DNA of 64,000 nucleotides from Candidatus Reidiella endopervernicosa (GTDB lineage Bacteria; Pseudomonadota; Gammaproteobacteria; GCF-013343005): NCBI RefSeq assembly GCF_013343005.1, contig NZ_CP054491.1, positions 1 to 64,000 of the forward strand, read 5' to 3'. Shown piece by piece: positions 25,602 to 36,859 of this stretch (position 1 is its first letter; each line of letters starts with the position of its first letter). The notes under the pieces were generated by a model. It saw only the letters and a program-made list of their open reading frames with translations, ran no database searches and was not told where the DNA came from. The position numbers and the translations under genes were made by a program.

Positions 25602-27296
25602 CTAGCGTTTCGCCTTCCCTTCCAGCCAGCGCCAGACAGAACCGTCGGGATTCTCCCGCCCGGTCATAATGTAGGTCAGGGCGTTGTGGTTCTGCAGCGA
25701 CCACTGCATCGCCGCCGATGAGCCCTTGCTGCCACAAAAGAGCAGTCGATCACCAAAACGAAGCGCGGTTTTCTCATCGGGTAGCAGAGTCAATTTTCCA
25801 CGCCGCTCATGCAGCAGTGGAATCGAGGCAAGGTCGCGCTCACGTGCGCTCGGGTCGTGTAGCAGGTGTTCGAGACGAATCTCCCAGCCATTGGCCAACG
25901 CACGATGCACACCCGCCGAGCGCCCCATGGTGATCTCAGCACCCCAGATCTCCGGCACAAAATCCCCCGTCACGGCACTAATTCTTGAGATCAACTGATT
26001 GGCCCAGTCGTTATCGTGTTCACGCGCCATGCGCAGGAACTGCGCCAGCAGTGGTGCGGTGAGCAGGGCCAGGATCTCGTGGGCAATAATCTGACTCGCC
26101 TGCATCACGATATCAGCATTGATGGTGCGGAACAGGTCGTCGTTTGAGTGTTTGTTCTGGCGCATAACGACAAACAGGTCGGGCTTGATATCCCGTGCAG
26201 TAATTACAATCGAGAGATTATTGGCATCGTTATCGGTACCGGCAACGATACCCACCGCGTCGTGGATACCTGCATCGATCAGCGTCTCCGCCTCGGTACC
26301 GCGTCCGATCACACACTCTTCGCAATCTGTCTTATCTGGATCGGCCTCAATGATGATGACATCGATTCCCTCGCGACGCAGATTGGCCGTCACCGCCTTA
26401 CCGAAACGACCGTAACCACAGATGATCCAGGTCCCACGTGGTGGATAGAGTGGCTGCGCCAACGGTGTATTGGGTACCTCGGTGAGCCACTCGTGCAACA
26501 ACCAGACACCGGTGGAGTGGATCGCCATCGCCAGGTGCTCGGCAAAGGCATCGAAGGGATCGATGATGTGCTGGGTGCCGAAGGAGGCGATATTCGCCTC
26601 TACATCGTGTGACTCGGCGCGGCAGATCACCTCCATATCAGAACGCAGCAGTCGACCTGTAATCGAGATACAGAGGTTGGCGTGATCATCATCAGTCAGG
26701 GCAATCAAACCGGCACAGTTGGGGAGCTGTAGCCCGGCACGAATCAGGTTCTCCGGCTTGGAGGCATCGGCATGGCTGCCCGGCACGTAGACGTCAAAAT
26801 CCTGCAGTGCCAGCGCGTTCGCCCGTCTCTCTTGTATATCGACGGCCACCGCGTGACGGCCTCGGTCGGTCAGCGCCTGAATCAGCAGTGAACCGGTATC
26901 ACCAAAGCCGCAGATTAGATAGAAGGGTTCACTAATGCGCCGTACGCTGCGAGCAAAGGCGTTTTCGGTCCGTGCCTGCTTGAAAGCGGGCTCCTGCATC
27001 AGGCCGATAATGGTACCGATCGCATAGAGCCAGGAGATGACGGTGATGTAGATCGAGACCATCGCCCACATGCGCTGGGCATCGGTGAATTCGTAGGGAA
27101 TCTCACCGAAGCCGATGGTGGTGGCCATAAAACTGGTGAAATAGAAGGCATGGAAAAAATCCATGTTCCATGGATTTCCCTGATCATCGAGCCCGGGCAT
27201 CAATACCATGCCGAGAACCGAGATGGCATAGGCCGCGATCAGGAAGATCAACGGCGCACGCATACGGCGCAGGATTAAGAAGAAGGTGCGATTCAT
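25602..27296 (-). CDS. Potassium channel with two TrkA-N (RCK) domains
   Basis: The 564-residue protein has two N-terminal membrane helices flanking a pore with the selectivity filter TIGFG at 60-64. A first NAD-binding TrkA-N domain (FYLICGFGDTGSLLIQAL, near residue 127) and a second (TWIICGYGRFGKAVTANL, near residue 290) follow, then a C-terminal TrkA-C-like part (KLTLLPDEKTALRFGDRLLFCG). It is a ligand-gated K+ channel of the Kch/MthK class. AAGGG lies upstream of the ATG. DUF6394 is encoded just upstream on the same strand. Confidence 0.92.
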   Translation of the reverse strand: MNRTFFLILRRMRAPLIFLIAAYAISVLGMVLMPGLDDQGNPWNMDFFHAFYFTSFMATTIGFGEIPYEFTDAQRMWAMVSIYITVISWLYAIGTIIGLMQEPAFKQARTENAFARSVRRISEPFYLICGFGDTGSLLIQALTDRGRHAVAVDIQERRANALALQDFDVYVPGSHADASKPENLIRAGLQLPNCAGLIALTDDDHANLCISITGRLLRSDMEVICRAESHDVEANIASFGTQHIIDPFDAFAEHLAMAIHSTGVWLLHEWLTEVPNTPLAQPLYPPRGTWIICGYGRFGKAVTANLRREGIDVIIIEADPDKTDCEECVIGRGTEAETLIDAGIHDAVGIVAGTDNDANNLSIVITARDIKPDLFVVMRQNKHSNDDLFRTINADIVMQASQIIAHEILALLTAPLLAQFLRMAREHDNDWANQLISRISAVTGDFVPEIWGAEITMGRSAGVHRALANGWEIRLEHLLHDPSARERDLASIPLLHERRGKLTLLPDEKTALRFGDRLLFCGSKGSSAAMQWSLQNHNALTYIMTGRENPDGSVWRWLEGKAKR

Positions 27297-27330
27297 CGAC
27301 GCCCTTTAATCGATCAAATGTGCTCTGCGC

Positions 27331-27714
27331 TTAGCGACGCAGCATCACGGTTTCGATTACCAGCAGTACCACCGAAGTGATGTTCGCCAGTAGCGCACCA
27401 CCGGAGAGAGAAACGATGCTACCCATCACCGACGGGGTCATACCGACTTCAGTGATATGGAGTGCAGCACCCCAAACGATCGCAGCGACGATCAACTGCA
27501 GGTCGGCCACCAGGCTGGTAGCGAGCAGGATCGCGCCCATCTGTGTGCGATCACCAAACTTGAGGGTGGTGGCAACCAGATTGACCACAATGGCTGCGAA
27601 TAGCTCATAGACGTGGTGGTGCGCGGGATTATCAAATTCGCCGATAAAAAAACCAAAATTGAGCGTTAGCGCCAGGACGATAAAGAAGCCAAAGACCACC
27701 TTCTCAGGATTCAT
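27331..27714 (-). CDS. DUF6394 small membrane protein
   Basis: The 127-residue protein has about four membrane helices (residues 6-24, 38-52, 60-85, 98-124) and a histidine pair-rich loop, NPAHHHVYELF. It resembles DUF6394. AGGAG precedes the ATG. It lies 34 bp upstream of the K+ channel gene on the same strand, so the two are probably co-transcribed and may act together in ion transport. No function is proven. Confidence 0.75.
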   Translation of the reverse strand: MNPEKVVFGFFIVLALTLNFGFFIGEFDNPAHHHVYELFAAIVVNLVATTLKFGDRTQMGAILLATSLVADLQLIVAAIVWGAALHITEVGMTPSVMGSIVSLSGGALLANITSVVLLVIETVMLRR

Positions 27715-27822
27715 ATGCCACTCCTAATTATTGTTGTTTCAGCAGTCTCAAGCAGAGAAATCAGGCCGCCGATCCCTTCATTGTACTCCATCAAGCGTCT
27801 CTATTGAGCACCCTTCAGACAT

Positions 27823-27853
27823 AAAAAAAGGCGACCCGAAGGTCGCCTTTTTT
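27823..27853 (-). terminator. Bidirectional rho-independent terminator after fba
   Basis: GGCGACC-CGAA-GGTCGCC has seven A before it and six T after it, just beyond the fba stop at 27870. It ends the tkt-to-fba cluster on the minus strand. Confidence 0.93.
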
Positions 27854-27869
27854 GCTCGGAGCAAGGTGC

Positions 27870-28934
27870 TTAGTTGACCTTAGGCTCCAGCTCGCCAGCT
27901 TCGTACTTACCAAACATGGTCTCAAGCGAGATTGGTTTGATCTTGGCAGCCTGACCCGCAGAACCGAACGACTCGAAACGATTCTTACAGATATCAGACA
28001 TCGCCTTGGTCGCCTCTTTAAGGAACTTGCGAGGATCGAAGTTGCTGGGGTTCTCAGAGAGATGACGACGTACAGAACCGGTAGAGGCCATACGCAGATC
28101 GGTATCGATGTTGACCTTACGAACACCCGTCTTGATGCCCTCAACGATCTCATCAACAGGCACACCGTAGGTCTGACCCATATCACCACCGAAGTCGTTG
28201 ATGATCTTGAGCCAATCCTGAGGCACAGACGATGAACCGTGCATGACGAGGTGTACATCAGGGATGCGCTCGTGGATCTCTTTAACGCGGTCGATACGGA
28301 GGATCTTGCCGGTAGGCTCCTGGGTGAACTTGTAGGCGCCGTGTGAGGTACCGATGGCGATTGCCAGGGCATCAACACCAGTCTTCTTAACGAAGTCAGC
28401 GGCTTCATCAGGATCGGTCAGCAGCATGTCGAGGTCGAGCTTGCCCTCGGCACCGTGGCCATCCTCTTCACCCATCTCACCGGTCTCGAGAGAACCGAGA
28501 CAACCCAGCTCACCCTCAACAGATACGCCACAGGCGTGAGCCATATCGACGACGTCCTTGGTGACGTTAACGTTGTACTCGAAGCTTGAAGGGGTCTTGC
28601 CGTCAGCCTCAAGAGAGCCGTCCATCATGACCGAAGAGAAGCCAGACTGGATTGAGCGTGCACAGATCGCAGGAGAAGCACCGTGGTCCTGATGCATAAC
28701 AACAGGAATATTGGGATAGCTCTCGATCGCAGCTTCGATCAGGTGACGCAGGAAGGGCTCGCCCGCATAGGAGCGAGCGCCGGCTGAGCCCTGAAGGATA
28801 ACTGGGCTGTCGACGGCTGAAGCAGCCTGCATGATAGCGTGGACCTGCTCCATGTTGTTGACGTTAAAAGCGGGAAGACCGTAGCCATTTTCTGCAGCGT
28901 GGTCCAGTAGTTGGCGCAAGGATACGAGAGCCAT
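27870..28934 (-). CDS. fba: Class II fructose-1,6-bisphosphate aldolase
   Basis: The 354-residue zinc-dependent aldolase serves the Calvin cycle and glycolysis. The catalytic and zinc region HQDHGAS is at 81-87 and the second signature HGSSSVP near 230. The long form (Calvin-cycle CbbA type) has [13 protein letters not shown] and ends [15 protein letters not shown] precedes the ATG. It is the last gene of the leftward series tkt, gap, pgk, pyk, fba and is followed by a strong terminator. Confidence 0.96.
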   Translation of the reverse strand: MALVSLRQLLDHAAENGYGLPAFNVNNMEQVHAIMQAASAVDSPVILQGSAGARSYAGEPFLRHLIEAAIESYPNIPVVMHQDHGASPAICARSIQSGFSSVMMDGSLEADGKTPSSFEYNVNVTKDVVDMAHACGVSVEGELGCLGSLETGEMGEEDGHGAEGKLDLDMLLTDPDEAADFVKKTGVDALAIAIGTSHGAYKFTQEPTGKILRIDRVKEIHERIPDVHLVMHGSSSVPQDWLKIINDFGGDMGQTYGVPVDEIVEGIKTGVRKVNIDTDLRMASTGSVRRHLSENPSNFDPRKFLKEATKAMSDICKNRFESFGSAGQAAKIKPISLETMFGKYEAGELEPKVN

Positions 28935-29022
28935 TACAACCTCCTGATATTGTGAGTTATAAAATCTTAATTAAAACCTGATACAGCCTAGACCATATCG
29001 TGAAAAAACAAATTCCTGCCAA

Positions 29023-30474
29023 TTAACTGCCGTTGTTGGCATCGAGCTCTAGCTCGCCGACGACGGCGATTTTCATTGCGTTGGTGCCACCATGCTGACC
29101 GAGCAGGTCACCCTTGGTAATGATCACCAGATCGCCCTTGCGGACCGCACCGCGACGCACCAGCTCATCGATCGCCTCTTTATTAATCTCGGCGTGATCA
29201 GTGGTCTGCGAATCGAAGCTAACCGGATAAACACCGCGGTAGAGCGTTACTTTTCTACGCGTCTCGACATGTCCCGTCAAAGCATAGATCGGAATGCCGG
29301 AGCTGATTCGCGACATCCACAGCGGTGTGCTGCCCGATTCGGTCAACGCGGCAATCGCCTTAACCCCAAGGTGATTGGCGGTATACATCGAGGCCATCGC
29401 AATCGCCTCATCGCTACGGCGGAAGCGGGTATTTATACGGTGATCGGAGACCTTGGCCAGACGCTGTTTCTCAGCGCTACGGCAGATCCGGTCCATCGCC
29501 TTGATAACCTTGGCGGGGTACTTACCCGCTGCGGTCTCGGCTGAAAGCATCACCGCGTCGGTACCGTCGAGTACCGCATTGGCCACGTCAAACACCTCAG
29601 CGCGGGTCGGGATCTGATTATTGATCATCGACTCCATCATCTGCGTGGCAGTTAGCACCACACGATCCATGGTGCGAGCCATGCTGATAATGCGTTTCTG
29701 CACTGCGGGTAGCTCGGCATCGCCGATCTCTACACCGAGATCGCCACGTGCCACCATGATTGCATCGGAGACCGAGATAATCTCCTCCAATACATCCAGC
29801 GCCTCGGCACGCTCAATCTTCGCCATGATACTGCCCTGGCCACCGGCAGCACGCAGTAGTTCGCGAGCCTCTTCAACATCTGCTGCAGTGCGCGGGAATG
29901 AAATTGCGACATAATCGGCACCCAGTGCCGCTGCGCATTTAATATCCTCGCGATCCTTCTCGGTCAAAGCTGGCGCTGAGAGACCACCACCCTGGCGGTT
30001 AATTCCCTTCTTGTCGGAGAGCTCGCCACCGACAATCACCTTGCATCTGACCTCAGAACCATCAACCTGATCGACCCACAGCACAATTCGCCCATCATCG
30101 AGCAGCAGCGTGTCACCACGCTTCACATCATTGGGCAGGTCTTTATAAGCGATACCGACACGTGAACTTGTTCCAGACTTAGAATCGAGTGCCGCATCGA
30201 GAATGAATAGCTCACCCTCAATCAGTTCAATCTTGCCTTCAAGAAAACGATCGATACGAATTTTGGGGCCTTGCAGATCAGCTAAAACACCGACCTGTCG
30301 ACCGTGGGCGCGCGCACGGTTACGGACCGTCTCTACGCGTGCGGTGTGCTCTTCGTGACTGCCGTGCGAAAAGTTGATTCGCACCACATCGACACCCGCG
30401 GCAATAATGTCGTCCAATACCTTCGGATCGTCGGTGGCCGGACCTAGAGTTGCAACTATTTTTGTGCGTCTCAT
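29023..30474 (-). CDS. pyk: Pyruvate kinase
   Basis: The 483-residue enzyme converts PEP and ADP to pyruvate and ATP. MRRTKIVATLGPATDD and VVRINFSHGSHEEH are at the N terminus. The catalytic stretch SIMAKIERAEALDVLEEI and MVARGDLGVEIG are central. The C-terminal allosteric-type domain (AIAALTESGSTPLWMSR) ends at VVGELELDANNGS. It follows pgk, with an intercistronic hairpin between them at 30495-30516. Confidence 0.96.
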   Translation of the reverse strand: MRRTKIVATLGPATDDPKVLDDIIAAGVDVVRINFSHGSHEEHTARVETVRNRARAHGRQVGVLADLQGPKIRIDRFLEGKIELIEGELFILDAALDSKSGTSSRVGIAYKDLPNDVKRGDTLLLDDGRIVLWVDQVDGSEVRCKVIVGGELSDKKGINRQGGGLSAPALTEKDREDIKCAAALGADYVAISFPRTAADVEEARELLRAAGGQGSIMAKIERAEALDVLEEIISVSDAIMVARGDLGVEIGDAELPAVQKRIISMARTMDRVVLTATQMMESMINNQIPTRAEVFDVANAVLDGTDAVMLSAETAAGKYPAKVIKAMDRICRSAEKQRLAKVSDHRINTRFRRSDEAIAMASMYTANHLGVKAIAALTESGSTPLWMSRISSGIPIYALTGHVETRRKVTLYRGVYPVSFDSQTTDHAEINKEAIDELVRRGAVRKGDLVIITKGDLLGQHGGTNAMKIAVVGELELDANNGS

Positions 30475-30494
30475 TGACTCGCTACAGTTAAATG

Positions 30495-30516
30495 GGACGG
30501 GCCGTTTGGCCCGTCC
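30495..30516 (-). terminator. Intercistronic hairpin between pgk and pyk
   Basis: GGACGGGCC and GGCCCGTCC form a perfect 9-bp stem around GTTT. No T-run follows in the transcribed direction, so it may be a partial terminator or RNA-stability element. Confidence 0.5.
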
Positions 30517-30528
30517 GTTATTGGTTGA

Positions 30529-31710
30529 TTAACCCTTTGCGCGCTCTTCAAGCATCGCAACGGCTGGCAGGGTCTTGCCCTCGAGGTACTCGAGGAAGGC
30601 ACCACCGGCGGTAGAGATGTAAGTGACCTTGTCGTAGATGTCGTACTTCTGGATCGCAGCGATGGTATCGCCACCACCGGCGAGACTGAAGCCATCGGCA
30701 TCGGCGATCGCCATTGAGACGGTCTTGGTGCCTTCACCGAACTGGTCGAACTCAAATACGCCAACTGGGCCGTTCCAGACGATGGTGCCCGCCTTGGAGA
30801 TAATCTCGGCCAGCTCCTTAGATGAGTCGGGACCGATGTCGAAAATCATGTCGTCATCTTCAACGTCACCAGCGACCTTAAGGGTCGCTTCAGCAGTCTC
30901 AGAGAACTCCTTGCCACAGACCACATCGGTCGCGATCGGAATATTGGCACCACGCGCCTTCATCTTCTCAACCAGCGCCTTGGCGGTGTCGACCAGATCA
31001 TCCTCGCAGAGTGACTTACCGACGTTGTTGCCCATCGCCTTGAGGAAGGTATTGGCTATACCGCCACCTACGACCAGCTGGTCAACCTTCTCGGAGAGTG
31101 CCTCGAGTACGGTCAGCTTGGTAGAGACCTTGGAGCCACCAACAATGGCAACCATTGGACGGGCCGGATTGGCCAGTGCCTTGGCCAGGCTATCGAGCTC
31201 GTTTGAGAGCAGCAGACCTGCACATGCCGCCGGGGCAAACTTGCCTGCACCGTGGGTAGAGGCCTGGGCGCGGTGAGCGGTACCAAAAGCGTCCATGACG
31301 AAGATATCGCAGAGTGCTGCGTACTTCTTCGCCAGCTCCTCGTTGTCCTTCTTCTCACCGGCATTAAAACGAACGTTCTCCAGCAGAACCACCTCACCCT
31401 CAGCAACATCGAATCCGCCGTTGATGTAGTCCTTGATCAGACGAACCTCTTTGCCCAGCTTGCTGCTCATATCAGCAGCGATCGGTGCCATTGAGTTCTC
31501 AGAGTCGACCTCACCTTCGGTAGGACGACCACGGTGAGACATCACCATGACCTTGGCACCCGCTTTTACGCAGTGCTCAACGGTCGGCATAGAAGCGGAA
31601 ATACGCGCATCGGAGGTTACCTTGCCATCTTTAACCGGAACATTAAGGTCAGCACGAATCAGAACGCGCTTACCGGCAAGATCAAGATCGGTCAGCTTGG
31701 TGAAAGACAT
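30529..31710 (-). CDS. pgk: Phosphoglycerate kinase
   Basis: The 393-residue enzyme phosphorylates 3-phosphoglycerate in the Calvin cycle and acts in reverse in glycolysis. N-terminal [15 protein letters not shown] and [10 protein letters not shown], central [11 protein letters not shown] and the C-terminal nucleotide loop [11 protein letters not shown] are present. The ATG at 31710 follows AGGAG; an in-frame ATG at 31818 has no such site. It lies after gapA, separated by a large palindromic repeat. Confidence 0.96.
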   Translation of the reverse strand: MSFTKLTDLDLAGKRVLIRADLNVPVKDGKVTSDARISASMPTVEHCVKAGAKVMVMSHRGRPTEGEVDSENSMAPIAADMSSKLGKEVRLIKDYINGGFDVAEGEVVLLENVRFNAGEKKDNEELAKKYAALCDIFVMDAFGTAHRAQASTHGAGKFAPAACAGLLLSNELDSLAKALANPARPMVAIVGGSKVSTKLTVLEALSEKVDQLVVGGGIANTFLKAMGNNVGKSLCEDDLVDTAKALVEKMKARGANIPIATDVVCGKEFSETAEATLKVAGDVEDDDMIFDIGPDSSKELAEIISKAGTIVWNGPVGVFEFDQFGEGTKTVSMAIADADGFSLAGGGDTIAAIQKYDIYDKVTYISTAGGAFLEYLEGKTLPAVAMLEERAKG

Positions 31711-31835
31711 ATCGAACTCCTGAGTATGTTTTGAATATAAAAAACGATTTGCCAAATACTCAGCCTGAAGACTTGGCAAATTGTTTTTATTGAAGTTGCG
31801 GGGTAAGCAGATGCTCACCCCTCAACTGAACCAAT

Positions 31836-31962
31836 AAAAATTGGCGAGAGATTTTGCGTTCTGACAAGGCGTTTGGATGCTCTGAACACGGAGCGTACAT
31901 AGGTACGTGAGTATTCAGAGCCATCCAAACAACGCCGTCAGGGCGCAAAAGATCCGCTAATT

Positions 31963-31964
<2 letters not shown>
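31836..31964. repeat. Large imperfect palindrome between gapA and pgk
   Basis: About 129 bp fold almost end to end. Outer arms AATTGGCGAGAGATTTTGCG / CGCAAAAGATCCGCTAATTT, then CTGAC/GTCAG, GGCG/CGCC, TTTGGATG/CATCCAAA and CTCTGAA/TTCAGAG pair toward a GTAC-rich tip. It abuts the gapA stop codon. It looks like a REP/MITE-type repeat that may also stop or stabilise transcripts. Confidence 0.75.
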
Positions 31965-32964
<1,000 letters not shown>

Positions 32965-33026
32965 TTAATTTCTCCTTAACTTAAAGGTTACTAATTATCT
33001 AAATTTGTCTGAGTGGAGCGGGGTCC

Positions 33027-35000
33027 TTAGAGGACACCCTCAACAGCGCTCACAACGTTTTCAACGGTGAAGCCAAACTCCTTGAACAGCTCGCCTGCAG
33101 GCGCAGACTCACCGAAGCGATCAAGACCGACAACCTTATCGGCGTACTTGTACCACATGGCGGTAACACCAGCCTCGACTGCTACGGTCTTAACACCTGC
33201 CGGCAGTACAGAACCCTGATAAGCGGCATCTTGCTGCTCGAACATGTTGACGTTTGGCATGGAGACAACACGGATATTCTTACCATTCAGCGCTGCAGCT
33301 GCATCCATGGCCAGAGCCACTTCAGAACCGGTCGCGAGGATGATTGCATCCGGGGTGCCGTCACAATCCTTCAGCACGTAACCACCCTTGGCGATGTCGC
33401 TGATCTGCGCATCGGTACGAGTCTGGTGTGGCAGACCCTGACGCGAGAAGCAGAGACTGGTAGGACCGTCGTTACGCTCAATCGCCTGCTGCCATGCAAC
33501 AGCGGTCTCAACCGCGTCACAGGGGCGCCATACACTCATATTAGGAGTGAGGCGCATGGTAGCAATCTGCTCAACCGGCTGGTGAGTCGGGCCATCTTCA
33601 CCCAGGCCGATAGAGTCGTGGGTGTAGACGAAGATTGAACGCTGCTTCATCAGCGCAGCCATACGCAGGGCGTTACGGGCGTACTCCATGAACATCAGGA
33701 AGGTCGCACCGAAAGGAACCAGACCACCGTGCAGGGCGATACCGTTCATGATGGCGGACATACCGAACTCACGCACACCGTAGCGAATGTAGTTAGCTTC
33801 CTCGTTGGCATCCATTGGCTTGTAACCAGACCACTCGGTCAGGTTGGAGCAACCGAGGTCGGCAGAACCACCAAATAGCTCAGGCAGCATTGGAGAGTAA
33901 GCTTCGATTGCAGCCAGAGACGCCTGACGAGTCGCCGGGCTCTTTTCATCGGCATTGACCGAGGCGATGTAGGCCGCTGACTTCTCTGCCCAATCGGCAG
34001 GCAGCTCGCCACTTGAACGACGCTCAAACTCAGCCGCCAGCTCAGGGTACTCTACACGGTAGGCCTCGAACTTCTCGCCCCACGCCTTCTCAGCAGCATC
34101 GCCCTTCTCTTTTGCATCCCAGCCAGCGTAAACGTCGGCAGGCACGTCAAATGCGTCGTGCTCCCAGCCCAGCGCAGCCTTGGTCAGGTTAATCTCTTCA
34201 TCACCCAATGGCGCACCGTGACAGGCGTGGCTACCAGCCTTATTCGGAGAACCGAAACCGATGGTGGTCTTGCAGCAGATCAGGGTCGGCTTGTCGGTCA
34301 TCGCCTTGGCGAATTCGATCGCCTTCTCAAGCGCCTCAGCATCGTGACCATCCACATCAGCAATAACGTGCCAGCCGTAGGCTTCGAAACGCTTGGCGGT
34401 GTCATCGGTGAACCAGCCATCAACGTGACCGTCGATAGAGATACCGTTGTCATCCCAGAAAGCGATGAGCTTGCCCAGACCCAGCGTACCAGCCAGTGAA
34501 CACGCTTCATGGGAGATACCCTCCATCATGCAGCCGTCACCCAGGAATACGTAGGTATTATGATCAACGATGTCGTGACCCTTCTGGTTGAACTGGCCAG
34601 CCATTGCCTTCTCAGCAATCGCCATACCAACACCGTTGGTAATGCCCTGGCCGAGAGGACCGGTGGTGGTCTCAACCCCGGGGGCATAGCCATACTCAGG
34701 GTGACCCGGGGTGCGTGAGTGGAGCTGACGGAAGTTCTTCAGATCCTCGACACCCAGATCGTAACCGGTCAGGTGCAACAGCGAGTAGATCAGCATGGAG
34801 CCGTGACCGTTAGAGAGGATAAAGCGATCGCGGTCAGCCCACTGGGGGTTATTCGGATTGTGCTTCATGTGGCCGTTCCACAGCACCTCGGCGATGTCGG
34901 CCATACCCATGGGCGCACCAGGGTGTCCGGATTTGGCTTTTTGCACGGCATCCATGCTCAGGGCACGGACGGCATTGGCTAGGTCTCTGCGTGAAGGCAT
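33027..35000 (-). CDS. tkt: Transketolase
   Basis: The 657-residue thiamine-diphosphate enzyme moves two-carbon units in the Calvin and pentose phosphate cycles. The N-terminal [20 protein letters not shown], the ThDP motif [18 protein letters not shown], and in the pyrimidine domain the transketolase signature [21 protein letters not shown] are clear. AGGAG is upstream. It heads the leftward run of carbon-metabolism genes, so the promoter is probably within 35001-35150. Confidence 0.97.
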   Translation of the reverse strand: MPSRRDLANAVRALSMDAVQKAKSGHPGAPMGMADIAEVLWNGHMKHNPNNPQWADRDRFILSNGHGSMLIYSLLHLTGYDLGVEDLKNFRQLHSRTPGHPEYGYAPGVETTTGPLGQGITNGVGMAIAEKAMAGQFNQKGHDIVDHNTYVFLGDGCMMEGISHEACSLAGTLGLGKLIAFWDDNGISIDGHVDGWFTDDTAKRFEAYGWHVIADVDGHDAEALEKAIEFAKAMTDKPTLICCKTTIGFGSPNKAGSHACHGAPLGDEEINLTKAALGWEHDAFDVPADVYAGWDAKEKGDAAEKAWGEKFEAYRVEYPELAAEFERRSSGELPADWAEKSAAYIASVNADEKSPATRQASLAAIEAYSPMLPELFGGSADLGCSNLTEWSGYKPMDANEEANYIRYGVREFGMSAIMNGIALHGGLVPFGATFLMFMEYARNALRMAALMKQRSIFVYTHDSIGLGEDGPTHQPVEQIATMRLTPNMSVWRPCDAVETAVAWQQAIERNDGPTSLCFSRQGLPHQTRTDAQISDIAKGGYVLKDCDGTPDAIILATGSEVALAMDAAAALNGKNIRVVSMPNVNMFEQQDAAYQGSVLPAGVKTVAVEAGVTAMWYKYADKVVGLDRFGESAPAGELFKEFGFTVENVVSAVEGVL

Positions 35001-35565
35001 GTGTATCTCCTATTAGTTTTTTCTTAAAAACTTGCTTAAATCGAATTAATTGTCGTCGTTAAAAACGCAGCTCCCTGTACTACAAACACCGACCTGCTAG
35101 AAGCCGGTAAAGAGGGCGCGATAGTTTAACTGGCGCGTGTTGCCAACTTGTTTCAACAAATGCGGCAACCACTAAGAAGTCAGTTCCAGCCATGTCCGGC
35201 CAGAAGAATTCAACCGCTGTTCGTTCTAGTTCTCTGGCAGCTGATTGCACCACCATGGCTCAAATATTCATGCCATGCGCCAAGCGCATAGAGCCGCGTA
35301 TTTTCCCTCAGTTGACACTTTTCAGCAATAGCAATACTACTTTCACCCCCATAAATTTACGCATCACAATGTTTTTTAAGGAGAATATTCTAGAATCCCC
35401 CAATCCAACCCGTTCAAAACGGTACAAAGCTCTGCACATCACCCATCACCGCCCAATCAGAGTTGAGACCTAATAAGGGATGCTTACTAGGCAAAGAAAG
35501 GGCAATACGGCTAGAATTGCCCGCTTATCGCTCGCTCCATAACTGAACACAAGGAATTTTGAAGC
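35001..35565. other. Intergenic region between divergent tkt and metK
   Basis: The 565 bp hold no convincing gene; short open frames here lack start signals and family features. The left part should contain the tkt promoter and the right part the metK promoter. A stem GGGCAAT...ATTGCCC near 35500-35522 precedes metK. No canonical SAM riboswitch could be recognised. Confidence 0.5.
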
Positions 35566-36726
35566 ATGGCCGACAATCATCTCTTCACCTCAGAGTCTGT
35601 CTCCGAGGGACATCCTGACAAGGTCGCTGACCAGATCTCTGATGCGGTACTCGATGCACTACTGGAGCAGGACACCAAGGCGCGCGTCGCCTGTGAGACC
35701 CTGGTGAAGACCGGCATGGTGCTGGTGGCCGGTGAGATCACCACCTCCGCCTGGGTCGATCTTGAAGAGATCGTGCGCGATACCGTCAGGGAGATCGGCT
35801 ACAACAGTTCCGAGATGGGCTTCGACTGGGAGTCATGCGCGGTGCTCAACGGTATCGGCAAACAGTCGCCCGACATCGCCATGGGTGTTGATGAGAGCAG
35901 CGATCACGAGCAGGGCGCTGGTGATCAGGGACTGATGTTCGGCTACGCCAGCAACGAGACCGATGTGCTGATGCCAGCCCCAATCACCTACGCGCACCGC
36001 CTGGTTCGTCGTCAGGCCGAGGTTCGCAAGAACGGCACCCTCCCCTGGCTGCGCCCCGATGCGAAGAGTCAGGTCACCTTCCGCTACCAGAATGGCAAAC
36101 CGGTCGGCGTCGATGCGGTCGTACTCTCCACTCAACACAATCCCGATATCGAACAGAGCGTTCTGGTAGAGGCGGCAATGGATGAGATTATCAAGCCTGT
36201 GCTGCCGAGCGAGTGGCTCAATGGTGACACCAAGTACTTCATCAACCCAACCGGTCGTTTTGTCATCGGTGGACCAGTCGGCGACTGCGGCCTGACCGGA
36301 CGCAAGATCATCGTCGACACCTACGGCGGCATGGCACGCCACGGTGGCGGCGCATTCTCCGGCAAGGACCCAAGCAAGGTCGACCGCTCAGCCGCCTACG
36401 CCGGTCGTTATGTCGCCAAGAACATTGTTGCCGCCGGCCTGGCCGAGCGCTGTGAGATCCAGGTCTCCTACGCCATTGGCGTCGCCGAGCCGACCTCAAT
36501 CAGCATCGAGACCTTCGGTACCAGCAAGCTTGATGAGACACGACTGGTTGAACTGGTACGTGAACACTTCGATCTGCGCCCCAAAGGCATGGTAGAGATG
36601 CTCGAGTTGCTACAACCGATCTACAAGCAGACTGCAGCCTACGGTCACTTTGGCCGTGACGATGTTGACCTTCCCTGGGAGCGGACCGACAAAGCAGCTG
36701 CACTTAAAGAGGCTGCTGGCCTATAA
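35566..36726 (+). CDS. metK: S-adenosylmethionine synthetase
   Basis: The 386-residue enzyme makes SAM from methionine and [28 protein letters not shown] is the N-terminal signature; [12 protein letters not shown] and [20 protein letters not shown] are the other conserved blocks. AAGGA precedes the ATG. It is upstream of ahcY, metF and rsmE on the same strand, forming a methyl-cycle group. A stable hairpin (36736-36755) separates it from the SAH riboswitch. Confidence 0.97.
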   Translation: MADNHLFTSESVSEGHPDKVADQISDAVLDALLEQDTKARVACETLVKTGMVLVAGEITTSAWVDLEEIVRDTVREIGYNSSEMGFDWESCAVLNGIGKQSPDIAMGVDESSDHEQGAGDQGLMFGYASNETDVLMPAPITYAHRLVRRQAEVRKNGTLPWLRPDAKSQVTFRYQNGKPVGVDAVVLSTQHNPDIEQSVLVEAAMDEIIKPVLPSEWLNGDTKYFINPTGRFVIGGPVGDCGLTGRKIIVDTYGGMARHGGGAFSGKDPSKVDRSAAYAGRYVAKNIVAAGLAERCEIQVSYAIGVAEPTSISIETFGTSKLDETRLVELVREHFDLRPKGMVEMLELLQPIYKQTAAYGHFGRDDVDLPWERTDKAAALKEAAGL

Positions 36727-36735
36727 TGCTCGACT

Positions 36736-36755
36736 GCCGCCCCAGCAGGGGCGGC
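36736..36755 (+). terminator. Stable hairpin after metK
   Basis: GCCGCCCC and GGGGCGGC pair around AGCA ten bases after the metK stop. It is followed by A, not T, so its role as a terminator is uncertain. Confidence 0.5.
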
Positions 36756-36767
36756 AAAAACACCTCT

Positions 36768-36836
36768 CTCCCGAGGAGCGCTGCAGCGGAATCTCCGTCA
36801 GGCTCGGGAAAGATTGATCTTCTTAACGGCGCTCCC
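36768..36836 (+). promoter_or_regulatory. S-adenosylhomocysteine (SAH) riboswitch
   Basis: CCCGAGGAGCGCTGCAGCGG, then CAGGCTCGGG and AACGGCGCTC match the conserved SAH aptamer. The first strand pairs with GGCTCGGG and the AGCGC segment pairs with the closing GGCGCTC as a pseudoknot. It lies 24 nt before the ahcY start, the standard location. SAH binding is known to turn on ahcY expression. Confidence 0.95.
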
Positions 36837-36859
36837 AAACGAAACTAGGAGAGAGACCT

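Noticed and set aside
35300-35565. A SAM riboswitch before metK
   Set aside because: Only a simple GGGCAAT hairpin is visible; I could not match any SAM aptamer core.
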